DNA from: an uncultured Ignavibacteria bacterium
Lineage (GTDB): Bacteria; Bacteroidota; Ignavibacteria; Ignavibacteriales; Melioribacteraceae
Length of the DNA: 22,425 nucleotides
Assembly: GCA_937930275.1 (NCBI GenBank)
Contig: CALGLM010000179.1
Location: forward strand, 1 to 22,425
Direction of reading: 5' to 3'
Under the pieces are notes generated by a model. It had not been told where the DNA came from, did not search any database, and saw only the letters and a program-made list of their open reading frames with translations. The position numbers were made by a program, and so were the translations under genes. Shown piece after piece: positions 18,881 through 22,425 of this stretch. Numbering within the stretch: the stretch's first letter is position 1; each line of letters opens with the position of its first letter.

Positions 18881-20434
18881 ATGCAAAATTTACCGATAGG
18901 AATACAAACATTTAGCGAAATAATTGAAAAAGACTATTTGTATATTGATAAAACAGAATCTATTTACAATTTATTGAAAAAAGGGAAATATTTTTTTCTT
19001 TCACGTCCGCGCCGTTTTGGTAAATCATTGCTTGTTTCTACACTAAAAGAAATATTCAAAGGAAATAAGGAATTATTTAAGGGTTTATATATTTATGATA
19101 AAATAGACTGGATTGCGTATCCTGTTATTTCTTTTAGCTTTTCTTCTATTACTTATAGCCAATCTGAAGAGATATTTAGAGAGGAAATTACAAAACAGCT
19201 TATAGAAATCGGCTTAGATTATAATATAAGCATAACAGAAAAGACGATAATATTGGCTTTTAAGCAATTGCTTACAAAATTGAGTAAAACCAACAAGGTT
19301 GTTATATTAATTGATGAGTATGATAAACCGATTATAGATTATATAACCGATAAAGATAAATCTAAACTGAATAGAAATGTTTTGAGGGAATTTTATGGGT
19401 TAATTAAAGATTATGACGAGCATATAAAGTTTTGTTTATTAACCGGTGTATCTAAATTTAGCAAAGTTTCGGTATTTTCGGGGTTAAATAATTTATACGA
19501 CATTACTTTAGACAGAAACTTTTCTACTATATGCGGAATTACACAAGATGAATTAAATAAATATTTTGACGATAGATTACCCGCAATTGCAGACGAATAC
19601 GGAATAACAATTGAAGAGTTAAAGTTAAAGATAAAAGAGTGGTATAACGGTTATAGTTGGGACGGAGTTAATAAATTATATAACCCATTTTCAATTCTCA
19701 ATTTTTTTAATTCTTATAAGTTTGATAATTTTTGGTTCTCATCCGGTACTCCTACTTTTTTAATTGAGAAGTTTAGAGAAAGCAAAACCGTTATTGAAGA
19801 TATAAAAGAATTTAAAACCGCAAGCACATTTTTTGACCAATCAGAAATTGATATTATAGATTTTCGTCCGTTGCTTTTTCAAACCGGTTATTTAACAGTA
19901 AAAGAATATGACTTTATAAATAATATTTATACTTTAGGTTATCCGAATAAAGAAGTTAAGGATGCATTTTTATCTTATATTGCTGCTACATTTGTTGAAA
20001 AATCACCAGGTGACTTAGGTTACTTAAATACTTATTTACGCTTATCTCTTATGAATAATGATTTGAACGGGTTTTTTAAGTATTTAAAAAGCATTTTTTC
20101 AAGTATTCCGTATCAACTACATATAGCCAACGAAGCTTATTATCATTCTTTGTTTTATCTAATAATGGAGCTTACAGGCATTGAAATGGATTTGGAAGTA
20201 AGTACAAATAAAGGACGAATTGACGGAGTAATAGAATTTGAAGAAGTCATCTATATAATTGAATTTAAGTATTTATCAGATAATAAAAACGTTGAAGAGT
20301 TATTAAATACGGCAATTAATCAAATAAAAACAAAAGAATATTTTGCTCCGTATCTTAAAAAAGGCAAATCCATTAAATATTTAGCTATTGCCTTAAATAA
20401 AGAAACAGTTGAATATAAATTTGAAGAAAATTAA
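18881..20434 (+). CDS. AAA-ATPase-like protein with C-terminal PD-(D/E)XK nuclease fold
   Basis: Protein of 517 residues of the AAA-ATPase_like (PF09820)/PDDEXK_9 (PF08011) type. The N-terminus has the family opening LPIGIQTFSEIIEKDYLYIDKT, split here as LPIGIQTFSE and YLYIDKT. The P-loop is the family variant SRPRRFGKS (41-49), and Walker B is VVILIDEYDKP (about 140-150). The C-terminal nuclease-like core has Asp448 in GRIDG and Glu461/Lys463 in IIEFKYLS, giving the D...E-x-K pattern. Members are common and often multi-copy in Bacteroidota and other anaerobes; function is not established, with defence or mobile-element roles proposed by analogy only. It lies alone between divergent pepT and the convergent zinc-ribbon gene, with no transposase or repeats around it. 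The adjacent genes are housekeeping, which fits a single-gene insertion. Confidence 0.9.
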   Translation: MQNLPIGIQTFSEIIEKDYLYIDKTESIYNLLKKGKYFFLSRPRRFGKSLLVSTLKEIFKGNKELFKGLYIYDKIDWIAYPVISFSFSSITYSQSEEIFREEITKQLIEIGLDYNISITEKTIILAFKQLLTKLSKTNKVVILIDEYDKPIIDYITDKDKSKLNRNVLREFYGLIKDYDEHIKFCLLTGVSKFSKVSVFSGLNNLYDITLDRNFSTICGITQDELNKYFDDRLPAIADEYGITIEELKLKIKEWYNGYSWDGVNKLYNPFSILNFFNSYKFDNFWFSSGTPTFLIEKFRESKTVIEDIKEFKTASTFFDQSEIDIIDFRPLLFQTGYLTVKEYDFINNIYTLGYPNKEVKDAFLSYIAATFVEKSPGDLGYLNTYLRLSLMNNDLNGFFKYLKSIFSSIPYQLHIANEAYYHSLFYLIMELTGIEMDLEVSTNKGRIDGVIEFEEVIYIIEFKYLSDNKNVEELLNTAINQIKTKEYFAPYLKKGKSIKYLAIALNKETVEYKFEEN

Positions 20435-20447
20435 TAACTTTTAATTG

Positions 20448-20759
20448 TTAATCGAAAATATCCCCAAAAACATCAAAAAAACCGCCTTTTTTCTTTATTG
20501 GCCTTCCGTATTTATCATAATATACCTTTTCGTTTTTATGATAATGTTCATCACTTTTAGAATCCTGATATTTTACCGAGTCATCGTATTTTAGTCGTTT
20601 GTCGGCATCTCTATTTTCATCATCTTTGTTATATTTCTCAACTATTTTATCCAATTCACCTCTATCAAGCCAAATTCCTCGGCATTTTGGACAATAATCT
20701 ATTTCAACCCCTTGCCGTTCACTTAAAAGCAGATCAACATCACATACCGGACATTTCAT
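20448..20759 (-). CDS. Small zinc-ribbon protein (zf-TFIIB family)
   Basis: Protein of 103 residues. Its first 40 residues form a TFIIB-type zinc ribbon with Cys3/Cys6 in MKCPVCDV and Cys23/Cys26 in YCPKCRGIWLDRGELDKI, a signature of this bacterial family. The rest is highly charged and low in complexity, ending in KKKGGFFDVFGDIFD. Function is unknown. AAGGAG lies about 7 bases before the ATG, which supports the start. It is the third gene after the mutase and meaB on the minus strand, with a 76-base gap that contains a possible meaB terminator, and converges on the AAA-like gene with 13 bases between their stop codons. Confidence 0.82.
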   Translation of the reverse strand: MKCPVCDVDLLLSERQGVEIDYCPKCRGIWLDRGELDKIVEKYNKDDENRDADKRLKYDDSVKYQDSKSDEHYHKNEKVYYDKYGRPIKKKGGFFDVFGDIFD

Positions 20760-20799
20760 TTTTCATCTCCTTTTTATTTATGTAACAATTGGTTTATAT

Positions 20800-20817
20800 A
20801 AAAAAGTTCTCAACTTT
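20800..20817 (-). terminator. Possible weak terminator after meaB
   Basis: On the minus strand AAAGTT (20817-20812), a 3-base loop and AACTTT (20808-20803) form a short stem that runs into a further three T residues, giving six Ts in a row ending at 20800. It starts 18 bases after the meaB stop. The stem is only 6 bp and AT-rich, so termination would be weak. Confidence 0.3.
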
Positions 20818-20835
20818 AAATAAAACAAAAAAGGG

Positions 20836-21969
20836 TTATTCTCCAAAAAACATTTTAAGCAGGCTTTCGGCTGCTGATGTCGGCAACTTTTTACCGCTAA
20901 GAATTTCCTCTTTTGTAAAGGGAATAATTTCTTTAATATTCGGATGAGAATAAAATTTATCTTTTAATCTTTCTTCAATCATACTAAAAGTCCATTCCAG
21001 CAGTTGTTTTTTTCTTCTATCTTCAAAAATTCCGCTTTCTTTTGTTTGTTTTTCAAAACTTTTAATAACACTCCATAAACTATCAATCCCTTCACCTGTT
21101 AAGGCACTTGCGGTATAAGCACCCGTTTTCCAGCCTCTTGTTGCGGGTTGTAAATAGTGCAAGGCGTTCCTATATTCGGCAGCAGCAATTTTTGCCTTAT
21201 GAATATTATCGCCGTCAGCCTTATTAATTAATAAAGCATCCGCAAGTTCAATTACACCTTTTTTTATTCCCTGCAATTCATCACCGGCACCCGCAATCAG
21301 AACAAGTAAGAAAAAATACACCATTGAACGAACGGTTACCTCACTTTGTCCAACTCCTACTGTTTCAATTAAAATAACGTCGTAACCGGCCGCTTCACAA
21401 ACTAAAATAGTCTCACGACTTTTTCTTGTAACGCCCCCTAAAGTACCGCCTGAAGGAGAAGGACGAATAAAACAATTATTTTCTCTTGAAAGTTTTTCCA
21501 TTCTTGTTTTATCACCTAAAATTGATCCTTTGGTAACAGTACTGCTCGGGTCAACCGCTAAAACTGCAACTTTATATCCGGCTTTAATTAAATATAGTCC
21601 AAAAGACTCAATTAATGTGCTTTTACCTGCACCGGGCACACCCGTAATACCTATTCGCAATGACTTACCCGAATGCGGAAGTATTTGTTTTAGTATTTCT
21701 TGAGCTTTTTCTCTATGTGCCGGTGAATTGCTTTCAATAAGCGTTATTGTACGGGCAAGTAGTGTCCTATCTCCGTTTAGTACACCCTTAACTAAATCAT
21801 CTGTAGTAGGCTGCTTATATCTTGCACCCACGTTTTGTGATTTATGATGTGCTTCAGGGGCTATATTAGCCCCTTCTACACCTTTAACAACTCGTATAGC
21901 AAATTCATTTCCCGCATTTTCGGGGACCCAATCGGGCAAGTAAGAATCGTTTTGTTTTATTTTATCCAC
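20836..21969 (-). CDS. meaB: Methylmalonyl-CoA mutase-associated GTPase MeaB (MMAA/ArgK family)
   Basis: G3E-family GTPase of 377 residues that loads adenosylcobalamin onto methylmalonyl-CoA mutase and protects it from inactivation. Walker A is GVPGAGKST (110-118). AVDPSS, GSILGDKTRM and PSPSGGTLGG follow, then ETVGVGQSE (202-210) and GAGDELQGIKKG. The base-recognition motif NKADGD is at 249-254, and the C-terminal helices fit the family dimerisation arm. The start is GTG at 21969, four bases after the mutase stop codon region; an in-frame stop lies just upstream and no nearby ATG exists. Oddly, residue 218 is Tyr in SMVYFFLL where relatives usually have Asp (MVDxF). Close linkage to the mutase gene supports the role. 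Confidence 0.95.
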   Translation of the reverse strand: MDKIKQNDSYLPDWVPENAGNEFAIRVVKGVEGANIAPEAHHKSQNVGARYKQPTTDDLVKGVLNGDRTLLARTITLIESNSPAHREKAQEILKQILPHSGKSLRIGITGVPGAGKSTLIESFGLYLIKAGYKVAVLAVDPSSTVTKGSILGDKTRMEKLSRENNCFIRPSPSGGTLGGVTRKSRETILVCEAAGYDVILIETVGVGQSEVTVRSMVYFFLLVLIAGAGDELQGIKKGVIELADALLINKADGDNIHKAKIAAAEYRNALHYLQPATRGWKTGAYTASALTGEGIDSLWSVIKSFEKQTKESGIFEDRRKKQLLEWTFSMIEERLKDKFYSHPNIKEIIPFTKEEILSGKKLPTSAAESLLKMFFGE

Positions 21970-21973
21970 AACA

Positions 21974-22425
21974 CTAACTTAAAAATCGTTTATTAATTTC
22001 TTCCATAATCTTTAAGCCTGCTAAGGGAATTTTAGTTCCCGGACCAAAAATTGCAGAAGCACCGTGTTGGTACAAAAATTCGTAATCTTGAGCAGGAATT
22101 ACTCCGCCTACAATTACAATAATATCTTCACGTCCCAATTTTTTAAGTTCTTCAACTAACTGAGGCAATAATGTTTTATGACCTGCTGCCAACGAGCTCA
22201 TACCAACGCAATGCACGTCATTTTCTACAGCTTGTCTGGCAGTTTCTTCAGGAGTTTGGAATAAAGGACCCATGTCAACATCAAATCCCATATCCGCATA
22301 AGCCGTTGCAACAACTTTTGCACCCCTGTCGTGACCGTCTTGTCCCATTTTAGCTATCATAATTCGCGGACGTCTTCCTTCTTTTTCGGCAAATGCATCT
22401 GTCATTTCCCTAACTTTATTAATCA
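21974..22425 (-). CDS. mutB: Methylmalonyl-CoA mutase, C-terminal B12-binding domain (5' end outside window)
   Basis: The last 150 or so residues of the mutase that interconverts succinyl-CoA and (R)-methylmalonyl-CoA using adenosylcobalamin. The B12-binding signature [13 protein letters not shown] carries the cobalt-ligand His in D-x-H-x-x-[46 protein letters not shown] and IFGPGTKIP are strongly conserved in the large-subunit/single-chain mutases. The reading frame stays open to the window end (INKVREM upstream of the first Met), so the Met at 22405 is internal and the catalytic barrel lies beyond the window. The linker EGRRPRI joins the domains in this family. A TAG stop is followed after 4 bases by the meaB start. 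Confidence 0.94.
   Translation of the reverse strand, partial: INKVREMTDAFAEKEGRRPRIMIAKMGQDGHDRGAKVVATAYADMGFDVDMGPLFQTPEETARQAVENDVHCVGMSSLAAGHKTLLPQLVEELKKLGREDIIVIVGGVIPAQDYEFLYQHGASAIFGPGTKIPLAGLKIMEEINKRFLS

Noticed and set aside
22403..22405. Met at 22405 as the start of a stand-alone B12-binding protein
   Set aside because: The frame is open to the window end and the upstream residues (INKVRE) match the linker of full-length methylmalonyl-CoA mutase, so it is an internal Met.
1..22425. CRISPR array, tRNA or rRNA genes, transposase, phage genes
   Set aside because: No regularly spaced repeats, no cloverleaf-like or rRNA segments in the gaps, and no recognisable mobile-element proteins were found on reading both strands.

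Overview
The window is an AT-rich stretch (roughly two thirds A+T by eye) from a Gram-negative bacterium of the Bacteroidota/Chlorobi (FCB) group. An Ignavibacteria-like lineage is most likely. The best clue is the C-terminal tail of the first protein, with SLEQNYPNPFNP followed by a T-x-I-x-Y-x-x-P pattern, the type IX secretion sorting tail seen in Ignavibacteria and relatives. An LPS heptose epimerase and a TonB-receptor-like barrel support an outer membrane. Bases 1-47 are not genomic: they are an Illumina TruSeq index adapter left on the contig end, so the first gene is truncated and its apparent stop codon is an artefact.

Layout: (1) 48-4732, minus strand: an outer-membrane plug/barrel protein followed by a secreted multidomain GH13 alpha-amylase, resembling a minimal glycan-use pair. 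(2) 4733-5053: 321 bases without a gene, holding a candidate promoter and a weak hairpin. (3) 5054-6598, minus: a polyferredoxin that looks like a NapH-type membrane protein fused to a NapG-type ferredoxin. (4) 6797-8235, minus: hldD overlapping a NUDIX hydrolase by one base. (5) 8368-14739, plus: a tight three-gene run of metH, a CmcI-like class I methyltransferase and an exported CocE/S15-type hydrolase. (6) 14727-18677, minus: pepT, then a strong hairpin, a REC-PAS-PAS-histidine kinase and an SDR oxidoreductase; the SDR gene overlaps the CocE gene tail to tail. (7) 18881-20434, plus: an AAA-ATPase-like/PD-(D/E)XK protein of the kind often found in many copies per genome. (8) 20448-22425, minus: the end of methylmalonyl-CoA mutase, then meaB, then a small zinc-ribbon protein.

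The genes describe a heterotrophic cell that degrades alpha-glucans and peptides and relies on cobalamin for both methionine synthesis (MetH) and methylmalonyl-CoA/succinyl-CoA conversion (mutase plus MeaB chaperone). Several minus-strand genes (amylase, hldD, pepT, zinc ribbon) have purine-rich Shine-Dalgarno-like sites, so this lineage seems to use them at least partly. No RNA genes, CRISPR arrays, insertion sequences or integrases were seen. I found no clear case of a wholly undescribed system. The most unusual items are the NapH/NapG-like fusion with an internal Tat-like motif, the metH-methyltransferase-hydrolase operon, and a rare substitution in MeaB.
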